64,000 nt of DNA from Allofranklinella schreckenbergeri. Lineage in GTDB: Bacteria > Pseudomonadota > Gammaproteobacteria > Burkholderiales > Burkholderiaceae_C. Every line of letters starts with the position of its first letter. Within the stretch, counting starts at the first letter, position 1. The position numbers and the translations under genes are program-made. Location: the NCBI RefSeq assembly GCF_003703475.1, contig NZ_RDQM01000005.1, positions 151,261 through 215,260 on the forward strand, given 5' to 3'. The notes under the pieces were generated by a model. That model made no database searches. It was not told the origin of the DNA and saw nothing but the letters and a program-made list of their open reading frames with translations. Shown one piece after another: positions 18,849 through 27,673 of this stretch.

Positions 18849-20081
18849 ATGGCCACAGCAACTGCCAGAACCAGCACCAAAAACGAAACCAAAAATTATT
18901 TATTTGAATGGGAAGGCAAAGACCGTAATTCTCGCGCTGTTCGAGGTGAAATATCGGCCGCTGGAGAAAATCAAGTCCGCGCCACCTTGCGCAAACAAGG
19001 CATTTACGTTACAAAAATCAAGAAGCGCCGAATAAAATCCGGCAAAAAAATCAAAGGCAGAGACATTGCCACCTTCACACGCCAACTTTCCACCATGATG
19101 CGCGCAGGCGTTCCCTTGCTGCAGTCATTTGATATTGTCGCACGAGGCAACCCTAACCCCAGCGTGACCAAATTATTAAACAACATCAAATCCGATGTAG
19201 AAACAGGCACTGCGCTCAGCGGCGCCTTCAGAAAATATCCATTATATTTTGACAATTTATACTGCAATCTTGTTGAAGCCGGCGAAGCCGCCGGTATTCT
19301 GGAAGACTTGCTAGACCGGCTGGCAACTTATATGGAGAAAATGGAAAATGTCAAGTCCAAAGTCAAATCTGCATTGATGTATCCCACTGCTGTCATGATC
19401 GTCGCAGCCATTGTGCTGACTGTAATCATGTTATGGGTAATTCCCGCCTTCAAAGAGGTGTTCACCAATTTTGGCGCCGATTTGCCTGCCCCGACCTTGA
19501 TTGTGATGGGCATCAGTGATTTTGTAGTGAAATGGTTTTTGCTTATTGCCATTGTGTTAGGTGCAACAGGCTATTTCTCGCTACAGGCGTGGCGGCGTAG
19601 TGAGAAAGTCCAAATTTTTGTAGATCGGCTTCTCCTCAAACTGCCTATTTTTGGTGAGTTGGTCAATATGTCCAGCATTGCACGTTGGACGCGCACGCTT
19701 TCCACCATGTTTGCAGCAGGTGTTCCTTTGGTGGAGTCGCTAGATGCTGTTGGTGGCGCATCTGGTAATTACATCTATCGCAAAGCGACTGAAGAGGTTC
19801 AAAAAGAGGTGGCAACGGGTACCAGCCTGACAACCGCCATGACCAACACCAATGTTTTCCCCTCAATGGTTCTGCAAATGACTGCTATTGGCGAAGAATC
19901 CGGCTCGCTAGACCATATGCTGTCCAAAGCTGCCGATTATTACGAAGCAGAAGTGGACACCAAAGTGGAAGGCCTCTCCAGCCTGATGGAGCCTATCATT
20001 ATTGTGGTTTTGGGCACATTGATTGGCGGCATCGTGGTTTCGATGTATTTGCCAATCTTCAAACTGGGCCAGGTGGTTTAA
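18849..20081 (+). CDS. pilC: Type IV pilus inner-membrane platform protein PilC
   Basis: PilC (410 aa) has two repeated GspF domains, each with the FTRQLSTMMRAGVPLL / WTRTLSTMFAAGVPLVESL signature, and three TM helices (about 180-205, 230-250 and the C-terminal IIIVVLGTLIGGIVVSMYLPIF). It bridges the PilB ATPase to the growing pilus. SD GGAGA lies 8 nt before the start. The gene ends TAATG, sharing its last base with the pilD start. Confidence 0.95.
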   Translation: MATATARTSTKNETKNYLFEWEGKDRNSRAVRGEISAAGENQVRATLRKQGIYVTKIKKRRIKSGKKIKGRDIATFTRQLSTMMRAGVPLLQSFDIVARGNPNPSVTKLLNNIKSDVETGTALSGAFRKYPLYFDNLYCNLVEAGEAAGILEDLLDRLATYMEKMENVKSKVKSALMYPTAVMIVAAIVLTVIMLWVIPAFKEVFTNFGADLPAPTLIVMGISDFVVKWFLLIAIVLGATGYFSLQAWRRSEKVQIFVDRLLLKLPIFGELVNMSSIARWTRTLSTMFAAGVPLVESLDAVGGASGNYIYRKATEEVQKEVATGTSLTTAMTNTNVFPSMVLQMTAIGEESGSLDHMLSKAADYYEAEVDTKVEGLSSLMEPIIIVVLGTLIGGIVVSMYLPIFKLGQVV

Positions 20082-20956
20082 TGACGATCGATAATCCATT
20101 AACGGCTGCTATTTTCGGGATTTTTGGCTTATTGCTGGGCAGCTTTCTCAACGTCGTCATCTACCGATTACCGGTGATTCTGAAAAAGAATTGGCGACGC
20201 GACTGTGTTGCCTATTTACGTGAACAAGGGATGGATCTTGCAGAAGAGCCAGAAGCACCCTCTTTCAATTTGCTCACGCCGCGCTCCCGCTGTCGGCAGT
20301 GCGGGCATGCCATTTCTGCACTGGAAAACATCCCTGTTCTGAGCTATCTGGTGCTGGGCGGTAAATGCCGAAGCTGCCGCACGCCCATTGGCATACGCTA
20401 CCCGATGGTGGAAATTGCCACGGCCGTTGCGTGCGCACTGTGCGGCTACCACTGGGGCTGGAGTTGGGCTGGGCTGCTGTGGGCGGGCTTTTGCACGGCC
20501 ATCATCACCTTGGTCATGATCGACTGGGACACCATGCTACTGCCCGACGATATCGTGCTGCCGCTGCTGTGGGCGGGGCTGCTGGCTTCGTGGGGGCAGT
20601 GGATTGCCACGCCGCTTTCCGCTTCGGTTCTGGGCGCTGCCGTGGGCTATCTCTCGCTGTGGTCGGTGGGTGCCTTGTTCAAACTTCTTTTCAAAAAAGA
20701 AGGCATGGGGCATGGCGACTACAAACTGCTGGCCGCGATGGGCGCTTGGCTCGGCGTAGGCGCCATCGTGCCCATCGTCCTGTTTTCTTCGTTGGTGGGC
20801 GCTTGCGTGGGCATCGCATTGCGGCTGAACAGCCGCTTGGGTCAAGGGCAGCCTATGCCCTACGGGCCTTTCCTCGGTGGTGCGGGCTTGATTGTTTTGG
20901 CGCTTTCGCCCGCCACCATCAACCAATGGATTGACCGTTTGATTCTGGGGGGCTGA
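20081..20956 (+). CDS. pilD: Prepilin peptidase / N-methyltransferase PilD
   Basis: A 291-aa polytopic aspartic protease that cleaves and N-methylates prepilins. The N-terminal GSFLNVVIYRLP motif and two CxxC pairs (CRQCGH, CRSCRT) mark the methylase domain; the catalytic aspartates are in MIDWDTMLLPDD and the GHGDYKLLAAMGAWLG (GxGD-type) motif. It overlaps pilC by one base and coaE by one base, so the three are translationally coupled. GC content rises back to the window norm within this gene, around 20300. Confidence 0.95.
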   Translation: MTIDNPLTAAIFGIFGLLLGSFLNVVIYRLPVILKKNWRRDCVAYLREQGMDLAEEPEAPSFNLLTPRSRCRQCGHAISALENIPVLSYLVLGGKCRSCRTPIGIRYPMVEIATAVACALCGYHWGWSWAGLLWAGFCTAIITLVMIDWDTMLLPDDIVLPLLWAGLLASWGQWIATPLSASVLGAAVGYLSLWSVGALFKLLFKKEGMGHGDYKLLAAMGAWLGVGAIVPIVLFSSLVGACVGIALRLNSRLGQGQPMPYGPFLGGAGLIVLALSPATINQWIDRLILGG

Positions 20957-21579
20957 TGGCACCTGGGCAAACGCTGCGCATCGGGCTGACCGGCGGCATC
21001 GGCAGTGGCAAAAGCACGGTGGCCGCGCTGCTGTCGGCGCATTGCTGGACCGAAATCATCGATGCCGATCACATCTCCAGAAGTCTCACTGCCGCGGGCG
21101 GCGCAGCCATTGGCCCCATTGCGGCCCAATTTGGAGAGGCATTCATTGATGGCTCAGGTGCGATGGATCGCCAGCGCATGCGGGAGCTGGTGTTTCGCGA
21201 TGCCCTGGCCCGCCGTGCTTTGGAAGACCTTTTACACCCCCTGATCTTCCAAGCCATTCACGCGGCGATTGGTCAGGCACGCGCACCAGTCGTTGTGCTG
21301 GATTTGCCCCTGCTGGTGGAATCCGCCCGCTGGCGCCCATGGCTGGATGGCGTGTGGGTTGTGGACTGTCCCGTCGAAATCCAAATCGAGCGTGTGCAGC
21401 GCCGCTCGCAACTGGAGCGCGCCAGCGTTGAGCGCATTGTGCAAACCCAGGCCAGCAGGGCGCACCGTTTGCGGGCGGCCGACATGGTCGTATTCAATGG
21501 CGACATTTCCCAAAGTGTCCTGACCTGTCAGGTGGTGCAGGCCGCCCGCCTATGGGGGGTGCCTCTTCGTCCTGAGTGA
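20956..21579 (+). CDS. coaE: Dephospho-CoA kinase
   Basis: CoaE (207 aa) catalyses the last step of CoA synthesis. It begins RIGLTGGIGSGKSTVAALL (P-loop), followed by DADHISRSL, RELVFRDALARRALEDLLHPLI and the VLDLPLLVES motif, all typical. ATG overlaps the pilD stop (TGATG). In many beta- and gammaproteobacteria coaE is followed by zapD and yacG; here neither follows, and yacG lies ~25 kb away. Confidence 0.94.
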   Translation: MAPGQTLRIGLTGGIGSGKSTVAALLSAHCWTEIIDADHISRSLTAAGGAAIGPIAAQFGEAFIDGSGAMDRQRMRELVFRDALARRALEDLLHPLIFQAIHAAIGQARAPVVVLDLPLLVESARWRPWLDGVWVVDCPVEIQIERVQRRSQLERASVERIVQTQASRAHRLRAADMVVFNGDISQSVLTCQVVQAARLWGVPLRPE

Positions 21580-21684
21580 AACGCGCGTATAGTTTGCCGC
21601 TTTGCGTCTTCGTCAAGAGCGGCTTGGTTCTTGCGCACTCGCCCGCGCTTTCAACGTCGCCCTACCCCGCCTGTTGTGTCTGTC

Positions 21685-22923
21685 ATGCATCCATCCCCAT
21701 CGTTTCTGATTGTCGGCGGCGGTATTGCAGGCCTGAGCGCCAGCATCGCCCTGGCTTCGCAAGGCCACTCCATTGAACTGATCGAACAAAATCCGGCATT
21801 CCAGGAGGTGGGCGCAGGTCTGCAACTCAGCCCTAACGCCTGGCGTTGCATGCGCCAGTGGGGCCTGGAAGATGCCTTGCTAGAGATTTGCAGCCTGCCC
21901 GAGGCCATTGTCGCGCGCAACATCACCACCGGTGAAGTGCTCGGGCGCCAGCCTTTGGCTGGGCACGCGCTGCGCCGCTTTGGCGCGCCCTATGGCACGG
22001 CGCTGCGCACCGATTTGCACCGCATCTTGCTGAACAAGGCCAGGGAGTTCAGCCAGTTCTCCGCCGTCATGGGCAGTCAGGCGCTGTCGGTGCAGCAAGA
22101 CGGATCGCGCGTCAGCGTCCAACTGCGCAGCCGCTTGAGCAATGAGATGACGGCCGATGCCCTGCTGGTTGCCGATGGCGCCCGCAGCAAGCTCGCTGCC
22201 AGCCTGCTGCCGCAATTTGAGCCTATGCGCTCGGGCTACACCGCGTATCGCGGGCTGCTGCGGCAATCGGCTTTGCCATTTCAGCTACGCACATCCACGG
22301 TCAATGCCTGGATGGGGAGGCACCTGCACGCCATCACCTATCCCGTGCAACAAGGGCATTTTCTGAATGTGGTCATCGTCGTCTCCGAGCGCATCCTGGG
22401 CCATCTTTCGCAGCGCGGCCCAGCCGACTTTCCCACGCTGCTGACCACGATTGAACAGCAGCAACCCCTGTTTCCCAAATTGAAAGACCTGTGCCTGGCC
22501 ATCAACTCCTACGGCATCAACACCATGGGCGGGCGCTGGACGGAGTGGCCGCTGCAAATCCGCCAGCCCGTGCGCGACCCCGATGAGCTGGCCATTGGCC
22601 GCATTGCATTGCTGGGCGATGCCGCACACCCCATGGTGCCCTTTCTGGCGCAAGGCGCCGCCATGGCGATTGAAGATGCGGAGCAACTGCGCCAATCCCT
22701 GCAAGCCCAACCGCAGCTCAACGCTGCCCTGGCGCACTATGCCTACGCGCGTGTGCAGCGCTGCGGCAAAGTACAACGCGGCGCGCTGCGCAATGGCCGC
22801 ATCTTCCACCTCAGCGGGCCTTTGGCCCTGGGACGCAATCTCGTCATCAAGACCATGACCCAGCAGGCGATGGATCGCCCCTGGCTTTATGCAGGCGGCC
22901 CCATTCCCGCCAGCGGCCTCTAA
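21685..22923 (+). CDS. FAD-dependent aromatic-type monooxygenase
   Basis: A 412-aa class A flavoprotein monooxygenase. Rossmann motif FLIVGGGIAGLSASIALASQ at the N-terminus, the VADGARSKL DG motif near residue 170, and the GDAAHPMVPFLAQGAAMAIEDA motif (second FAD contact) near residue 310 are all present. It resembles salicylate or 3-hydroxybenzoate hydroxylase relatives; the true substrate is unknown. The start at 21685 puts the Rossmann fold right at the N-terminus; an in-frame extension from 21631 adds only an Arg/Pro-rich stretch. It stands alone, with a repeat copy just after its stop. Confidence 0.85.
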   Translation: MHPSPSFLIVGGGIAGLSASIALASQGHSIELIEQNPAFQEVGAGLQLSPNAWRCMRQWGLEDALLEICSLPEAIVARNITTGEVLGRQPLAGHALRRFGAPYGTALRTDLHRILLNKAREFSQFSAVMGSQALSVQQDGSRVSVQLRSRLSNEMTADALLVADGARSKLAASLLPQFEPMRSGYTAYRGLLRQSALPFQLRTSTVNAWMGRHLHAITYPVQQGHFLNVVIVVSERILGHLSQRGPADFPTLLTTIEQQQPLFPKLKDLCLAINSYGINTMGGRWTEWPLQIRQPVRDPDELAIGRIALLGDAAHPMVPFLAQGAAMAIEDAEQLRQSLQAQPQLNAALAHYAYARVQRCGKVQRGALRNGRIFHLSGPLALGRNLVIKTMTQQAMDRPWLYAGGPIPASGL

Positions 22924-22948
22924 TGAGGGCACAGGCCCAATCCCAATA

Positions 22949-23026
22949 AAAACAAATCAAAGAAAAACATCAATCAAAACCCAATTGCCAAAACAAGCAA
23001 GTTTGTTTGCCTATTGTTTTGCAAAA
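22949..23026 (-). repeat. Palindromic intergenic repeat, copy 4
   Basis: On the minus strand the core is TTGC-TTGTTTTG-GCAA. The outer arms have degenerated compared with other copies. It fills most of the gap between the monooxygenase and the HAD phosphatase gene. Confidence 0.65.
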
Positions 23027-23041
23027 AAAGAGCTGCCCACC

Positions 23042-23905
23042 ATGCCTGAAACCCCATCCGCCCGCCCCATGATGCGCCCCTTGAAACAGTGGCCGCTGGC
23101 GCAGCGCAACGCCATCCAGGGCGTGATGACCGATATCGACGACACCCTCACCCGCGACGGCCACATCGTGCCCAGCGCGCTGGACGCCTTGCACGCCTTG
23201 CGTGCGTGCGGCCTGCGCCTGATCGCCATCACCGGCCGCCCGGCGGGCTGGAGCGCGCCCTACGCCGAGCAATGGCCGCTCGATGCCCTGCTGGCCGAAA
23301 ACGGCGCTGTCGCCTTCGTGCGCCAAAGCGATGGGCGCATGGCCAAGCTCTACCAGCAAAGCGCCCAAGTGCGCGCGCACAACTTCGCGCGCATGCAAGC
23401 GCTGGCCCAGCACATCACCGCCACCGTGCCCGGTGCCCAGCTCGCCACCGATTCGCCCGGGCGCGAGTGCGACATCGCCATCGACCACAGCGAATTCACC
23501 CAACTGCCCCAGGAGCACATCGCCCACGTCGTGCGCCTGATGCAAGAAGCGGGCATGCACGCCACCGTCAGCTCCATCCACATCAACGGCTGGTTTGGCG
23601 AGCACAACAAATGGCAAGGCGCGCAATGGATCGTGCGCCAACTCTGGGGCCGCGCCCTGCCCGACGAGCTGACGCAATGGGTGTATATCGGCGACTCCAC
23701 CAACGACGAAACCATGTTCGCGCACTGCACCCACAGCGTCGGCGTCGCCAACATCGCCCGCTTTGCGCCCGCCATGCGCCACCTGCCCGTTTACGTGGCC
23801 GAAGCCGAGCGCGGCGACGGCTTTGCCGAAATGGCCGCCCTGCTGCTGGCTGCCCAGAGCGCGCCTGCCACCGCGCCAAGCCCGGCATGCAGCATCAGCC
23901 ACTGA
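23042..23905 (+). CDS. HAD-superfamily (IIB) sugar-phosphatase-like hydrolase
   Basis: A 287-aa Cof-type HAD hydrolase. Motif I is VMTDIDDTLTRDG (nucleophile Asp and acid/base Asp), motif II is LIAITGRPAGW, and motif IV is YIGDSTNDETMFAHC; the IIB cap lies between. The family includes sucrose-6-phosphate and mannosyl-3-phosphoglycerate phosphatases, but the substrate cannot be told. The stop precedes ispD by only 13 bp, so they are probably co-transcribed. Confidence 0.82.
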   Translation: MPETPSARPMMRPLKQWPLAQRNAIQGVMTDIDDTLTRDGHIVPSALDALHALRACGLRLIAITGRPAGWSAPYAEQWPLDALLAENGAVAFVRQSDGRMAKLYQQSAQVRAHNFARMQALAQHITATVPGAQLATDSPGRECDIAIDHSEFTQLPQEHIAHVVRLMQEAGMHATVSSIHINGWFGEHNKWQGAQWIVRQLWGRALPDELTQWVYIGDSTNDETMFAHCTHSVGVANIARFAPAMRHLPVYVAEAERGDGFAEMAALLLAAQSAPATAPSPACSISH

Positions 23906-23918
23906 AGCCGCGCCCACC

Positions 23919-24692
23919 ATGCCAGCCATGCCAAACCGCATCTGGGCCTTGATCCCCGCCGCAGGCGTCGGCCTGCGCGCTACCGCCACCACTGACGCTG
24001 CGGCCACCACCGCGCCAACAACGCCGCCACAGCCCAAGCAATACCAGCGGCTGCTGGGCCAAAGCCTGCTCTCGCACACCCTGCGCGCCTTTGGCCAGGT
24101 GCCCGCCATCGCCCACACCATCGTCGTCATCGCGCCGGGCGATGCCATCTTCCACACCCAGGCGGAAAACACCCAGCCCCACGCCAGCGCCCACGCCGTA
24201 GGCGGCGCCAGCCGGGCCGAATCCGTGCGCAACGGCCTGCACGCCCTGCGCACCCACCACGGCGCGCAAGCCGATGACTGGGTGCTGGTGCACGACGCCG
24301 CGCGCTGCCTGATTGCGCCAGCGTGGATCGAGCGCCTCATCCACGCCGTGCAAGGCCACCCCGTCGGCGGCCTGCTCGCCCTGCCCTTGCCCGACACCCT
24401 CAAACAGCAAGCCCCCGCTGGCGATGGCCAGCCTGCGCATGTGGCCGCCACCATCGCGCGCAGCGGCAAATGGCTGGCCCAAACCCCGCAAATGTTTCGC
24501 CTGGGCGCGCTCAGCGCCGCGCTGGAAAACGCCGATCTGGACGCCATCACCGACGAAGCCAGCGCCATCGAGGCCACCGGCCTGCGCCCGCTGCTCGTGC
24601 CCGCCAGCGCGCAAAACATCAAAGTCACCTACCCCGAGGACTTCGCTTTGGCCGAGGCTATCCTCCAGATGCGCCAGCGCGCCCCCGAATAA
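23919..24692 (+). CDS. ispD: 2-C-methyl-D-erythritol 4-phosphate cytidylyltransferase
   Basis: IspD (257 aa) makes CDP-ME in the MEP isoprenoid pathway. It has the N-terminal WALIPAAGVGLR loop, PKQYQRLLGQSLLSHTL, GGASRAESVRNGL, DWVLVHDAARCL, the ARSGKWLAQTPQMF motif and DEASAIEATG. Unusually, the glycine-rich CTP-binding loop between GLR and PKQY carries an Ala/Thr/Pro insertion of roughly a dozen residues (see findings). The start at 23919 (MPAMPN) follows the HAD gene by 13 bp; an alternative ATG is at 23928. Confidence 0.92.
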   Translation: MPAMPNRIWALIPAAGVGLRATATTDAAATTAPTTPPQPKQYQRLLGQSLLSHTLRAFGQVPAIAHTIVVIAPGDAIFHTQAENTQPHASAHAVGGASRAESVRNGLHALRTHHGAQADDWVLVHDAARCLIAPAWIERLIHAVQGHPVGGLLALPLPDTLKQQAPAGDGQPAHVAATIARSGKWLAQTPQMFRLGALSAALENADLDAITDEASAIEATGLRPLLVPASAQNIKVTYPEDFALAEAILQMRQRAPE

Positions 24693-24694
24693 CC

Positions 24695-24776
24695 CAATTA
24701 TCCAATCAAAGGAAAATCCACTTATTTCATAACAAGCCGAAAATAGGTGATTTTATTTCCTTTTGATATGTAAATT
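24695..24776 (-). repeat. Palindromic intergenic repeat, copy 5
   Basis: The minus-strand core is CC-TATTTTC-GG; outer arms ATCAAAGGAAA and TTTCCTTTTGAT pair with one bulge. It separates ispD from ispF, genes that usually abut. Confidence 0.78.
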
Positions 24777-24808
24777 ATATCTGGCAGCAGCACTACAGGA
24801 GCCACCCC

Positions 24809-25315
24809 ATGTCCACCCCCGCCCCCACCTGGCCCGCCCTTCGCATCGGCGAAGGCTGGGACTGCCACGCCCTCGTCCCCGGCCGCGCGCTCATTCTGGG
24901 CGGCATCCGCATCCCGTATGAGCGGGGGCTGCTGGGCCACTCCGACGCCGACATCCTGCTGCACGCCCTCACCGACGCCCTGCTGGGCGCCGCCGCGCTG
25001 GGCGATATTGGCCGCCACTTCCCCGATAACGACCCCGCTTTCAAAGACGCCGATTCCACCGCCCTGCTGCAAAAAGCCTGGCAACACGTGCAAGCCCAGG
25101 GCTGGCGCATCGTCAACATCGACAGCACCATCATCGCCCAGGCCCCAAAACTCGCCCCCCACATCGATACCATGCGCCAGCACATCGCCCACGCCCTGGG
25201 TCTGAGCGTCGCGCACATCAACATCAAGGCCAAAACGGCAGAAAAACTCGGCCCCGTCGGCCGCGGCGAATCCATGGAGGCGCGCGCCGTCGTACTGCTG
25301 TGCCAGGCCACCTGA
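24809..25315 (+). CDS. ispF: 2-C-methyl-D-erythritol 2,4-cyclodiphosphate synthase
   Basis: IspF (168 aa) forms MEcPP from CDP-ME phosphate in the MEP pathway. It carries the zinc-site pattern [32 protein letters not shown], the FPDND loop, and the C-terminal [15 protein letters not shown] motif. Length is normal. An AGGAG SD precedes the ATG. It follows ispD after repeat copy 5. Confidence 0.95.
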   Translation: MSTPAPTWPALRIGEGWDCHALVPGRALILGGIRIPYERGLLGHSDADILLHALTDALLGAAALGDIGRHFPDNDPAFKDADSTALLQKAWQHVQAQGWRIVNIDSTIIAQAPKLAPHIDTMRQHIAHALGLSVAHINIKAKTAEKLGPVGRGESMEARAVVLLCQAT

Positions 25316-25328
25316 GAGCCTGTTCCCT

Positions 25329-26369
25329 ATGAGCACCTCCTCCCTGAACATCGTCGTCCTCGGCGGCGGCGCCTGGGGCACCGCCGTCGCCCTGGCTGCG
25401 GCCCAGCACCCGGCAGGCCACACCGTCACCCTCTGGCTGCGCGATGCCGCGCAAGCCGCCGCCACCGAGCAAGCGCGCTGCAACCAGCGCTACCTGCCCG
25501 ATATCGCCCTGCCGCCCGCGCTGCGCATCGCCAGTGGCGCGCCCGATGCCCTGCTGGCACGCGCCCAGCTCGTCGTGCTGGGCACGCCCGTGGCCGCGCT
25601 GCGCGCCACGCTGCACGCCATCGCCCCCCAGCTCAGCGCTCGCGGCGCCGATGCGCCCCCCGTCGTCTGGCTGTGCAAAGGGCTGGAGCAACCGCCCGAA
25701 GGCCATTTATCTCCCGGCCTCTTGCCCCACGAAATCCAGCAAAGCGTCGCTCCCGCTTTGCCCTGCGGCGTGCTCAGCGGCCCCAGCTTTGCGCAGGAAG
25801 TGGCCCGCCAGCAACCCACCGCCCTGGTCGCCGCCAGCGCCCACGCGCCGGTGCGCCAGCGCCTGCTGGAGGCGTTTCACGCCAACGCCTTGCGCGTGTA
25901 CGCCAATGACGACGTCACCGGCGTGGAAGTGGGCGGCGCGGTGAAAAACGTGCTGGCCATCGCCACCGGCGTGTGCGACGGGCTGCAGCTGGGCCTGAAC
26001 GCGCGCGCCGCCCTCATCACCCGCGGCCTGGCGGAAATGACGCGCCTGGGCCTGGCCCTGGGCGGGCGGGCGGAGACCTTTCGCGGCCTCTCGGGCATCG
26101 GCGATTTGGTGCTCACCGCCACCGGCGGCCTCTCGCGCAACCGCACCGTCGGCCTGATGCTGGCCGAAGGCCAGCCGCTGCCCGCCATCCTGCAATCGCT
26201 GGGCCATGTGGCCGAAGGCGTGTACTGCGCGCGCGCCGTCGTGCAGCGCGCCGCCGCGCTGGGCGTGGAAATGCCGCTGAGCGCCGCCGTGGTGCGCCTG
26301 CTCGATGGCCAATGCAGCGCGCGCGAACTCGTGCACGGCCTGCTCAGCCGCGATCCAGCCCGTGAATAA
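25329..26369 (+). CDS. gpsA: Glycerol-3-phosphate dehydrogenase [NAD(P)+]
   Basis: GpsA (346 aa) reduces DHAP to sn-glycerol-3-phosphate for phospholipid synthesis. N-terminal Rossmann motif [25 protein letters not shown]; the catalytic lysine region [24 protein letters not shown]; and [25 protein letters not shown]. It starts 13 bp after ispF, so it is likely in the same transcription unit. Confidence 0.95.
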   Translation: MSTSSLNIVVLGGGAWGTAVALAAAQHPAGHTVTLWLRDAAQAAATEQARCNQRYLPDIALPPALRIASGAPDALLARAQLVVLGTPVAALRATLHAIAPQLSARGADAPPVVWLCKGLEQPPEGHLSPGLLPHEIQQSVAPALPCGVLSGPSFAQEVARQQPTALVAASAHAPVRQRLLEAFHANALRVYANDDVTGVEVGGAVKNVLAIATGVCDGLQLGLNARAALITRGLAEMTRLGLALGGRAETFRGLSGIGDLVLTATGGLSRNRTVGLMLAEGQPLPAILQSLGHVAEGVYCARAVVQRAAALGVEMPLSAAVVRLLDGQCSARELVHGLLSRDPARE

Positions 26370-26373
26370 GCCA

Positions 26374-26453
26374 AAATTGCCAATCAAAAGAAAATAAATT
26401 AGCATATTTCGGCATATTCACATTGAAATTAAATTTATTTTTGATTTATAATC
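26374..26453 (+). repeat. Palindromic intergenic repeat, copy 6
   Basis: Plus-strand core ATATTTCGGCAT; outer arms AATCAAAA and TTTTGATT are complementary and continue through AAATAAATT/AATTTATTT. The right arm includes TTGAAA (26423-26428) and TATAAT (26447-26452) 18 bp apart, a good sigma-70 promoter match reading into kdsD. Confidence 0.78.
26423..26452 (+). promoter_or_regulatory. Candidate sigma-70 promoter for kdsD inside repeat copy 6
   Basis: TTGAAA-N18-TATAAT. Transcription would begin around 26459, about 10 nt ahead of the ATG at 26469, so the mRNA would have a very short leader. The hexamers match well but spacing and leader length make this uncertain. Confidence 0.4.
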
Positions 26454-26468
26454 ATCACCGATTGCGCC

Positions 26469-27461
26469 ATGACCGCCCCTTCCACCTTTGACAGCCAGCG
26501 CGCCCTGCACATGGCGCGCCAGGCCATCCAGACCGAAGTCGAGCAACTCCAATCCCTGCACACCCGCCTGGGCCAGCCCTTTGCCCAGGCCGTGGAGCTG
26601 CTGCTGCGCAACCGCGCGCGCGTCGTCGTCACCGGCATGGGCAAAAGCGGCCACATCGGCCGCAAAATCGCCGCCACGCTCGCCTCCACCGGCACGCCCG
26701 CCTTCTTCTTGCACCCGGCCGAAGCCAGCCACGGCGATCTGGGCATGGTCACCGCCGAGGATGTGGTGCTGGCCATCTCCAACAGCGGCGAGGCCGAGGA
26801 AGTCGTCGCCATCCTGCCCGCGCTGCGCCGCTTGGGTGCGACCATCATCGCCATGACCGGCCAGCCGCAATCGGCCCTGGCGCGCCACGCCGATCTGGTG
26901 CTGGATACTCACGTCACCCGCGAGGCCGATCCGCTCAACCTCGCCCCCACCGCCAGCACCACCGTGCAAATCGTGCTGGGCGACGCGCTGGCCGTGGCCG
27001 TGCTCGATGCGCGCGGCTTTCGCGCCGAAGACTTCGCCCGCTCCCACCCCGGCGGCGCGCTGGGCCGGCGCCTGCTCACCCACGTGCGCGACGTCATGCG
27101 CAGCGGCGACGCCATCCCCCGCGTACCGCAGGAGGCCGGGTTTGCTGCCCTGATGCACGAAATCTCCGCCAAAGGCATCGGCGCCACCGCCATCGTGGAC
27201 GCACAAAACCGCCCCATCGGCATCTACACCGATGGCGATTTGCGCCGCCACATCGAAGCCGGGCTGGATTTGCGCGGCCAAACCGCCGCCCAGCTCATGC
27301 ACCCCAGCCCGCGCACCATCGGCGCCGACGCCCTGGCCACCCAAGCCGCCGAGCTGATGGAACGCCACCGCATCACCAGCTTGCTCGTCACCGAAGCGGC
27401 CAGCGGCCAGCTCATCGGCGCACTGCACGTGGGCGATTTGATGCGCGCCAAAGTGATTTGA
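26469..27461 (+). CDS. kdsD: Arabinose-5-phosphate isomerase (SIS domain plus two CBS domains)
   Basis: KdsD (330 aa) interconverts ribulose-5-P and arabinose-5-P for Kdo/lipopolysaccharide synthesis. The SIS domain (about 35-175) contains VVVTGMGKSGHIGRKIAATLASTGTPAFFLHPAEA and SNSGEAEEV; SHPGGALGRRLL links to two CBS repeats (about 205-325), including GIYTDGDLRRHIE. Length matches the family. In many genomes kdsC and lpt genes are next to it; here they are not. Confidence 0.93.
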   Translation: MTAPSTFDSQRALHMARQAIQTEVEQLQSLHTRLGQPFAQAVELLLRNRARVVVTGMGKSGHIGRKIAATLASTGTPAFFLHPAEASHGDLGMVTAEDVVLAISNSGEAEEVVAILPALRRLGATIIAMTGQPQSALARHADLVLDTHVTREADPLNLAPTASTTVQIVLGDALAVAVLDARGFRAEDFARSHPGGALGRRLLTHVRDVMRSGDAIPRVPQEAGFAALMHEISAKGIGATAIVDAQNRPIGIYTDGDLRRHIEAGLDLRGQTAAQLMHPSPRTIGADALATQAAELMERHRITSLLVTEAASGQLIGALHVGDLMRAKVI

Positions 27462-27673
27462 GCGCCGACGGCGCTGCTAGGCAGGCCGCTCTGGACTGGC
27501 AGGTAAGGTAGGCAGGCGGGCCGGCCAGTGAGTTGGCGAGTCCCTCGGCAGGCGCCTTGGTGCGCCAGCAGCCATGGGACAATTTCGCGCGACGCCACGC
27601 CGCACGCCCCTTGCGCAAGAAGCCACGCCCGGCGCGCGCATCCATCCATCCATATACAGGCCAGAGAGTGAGC

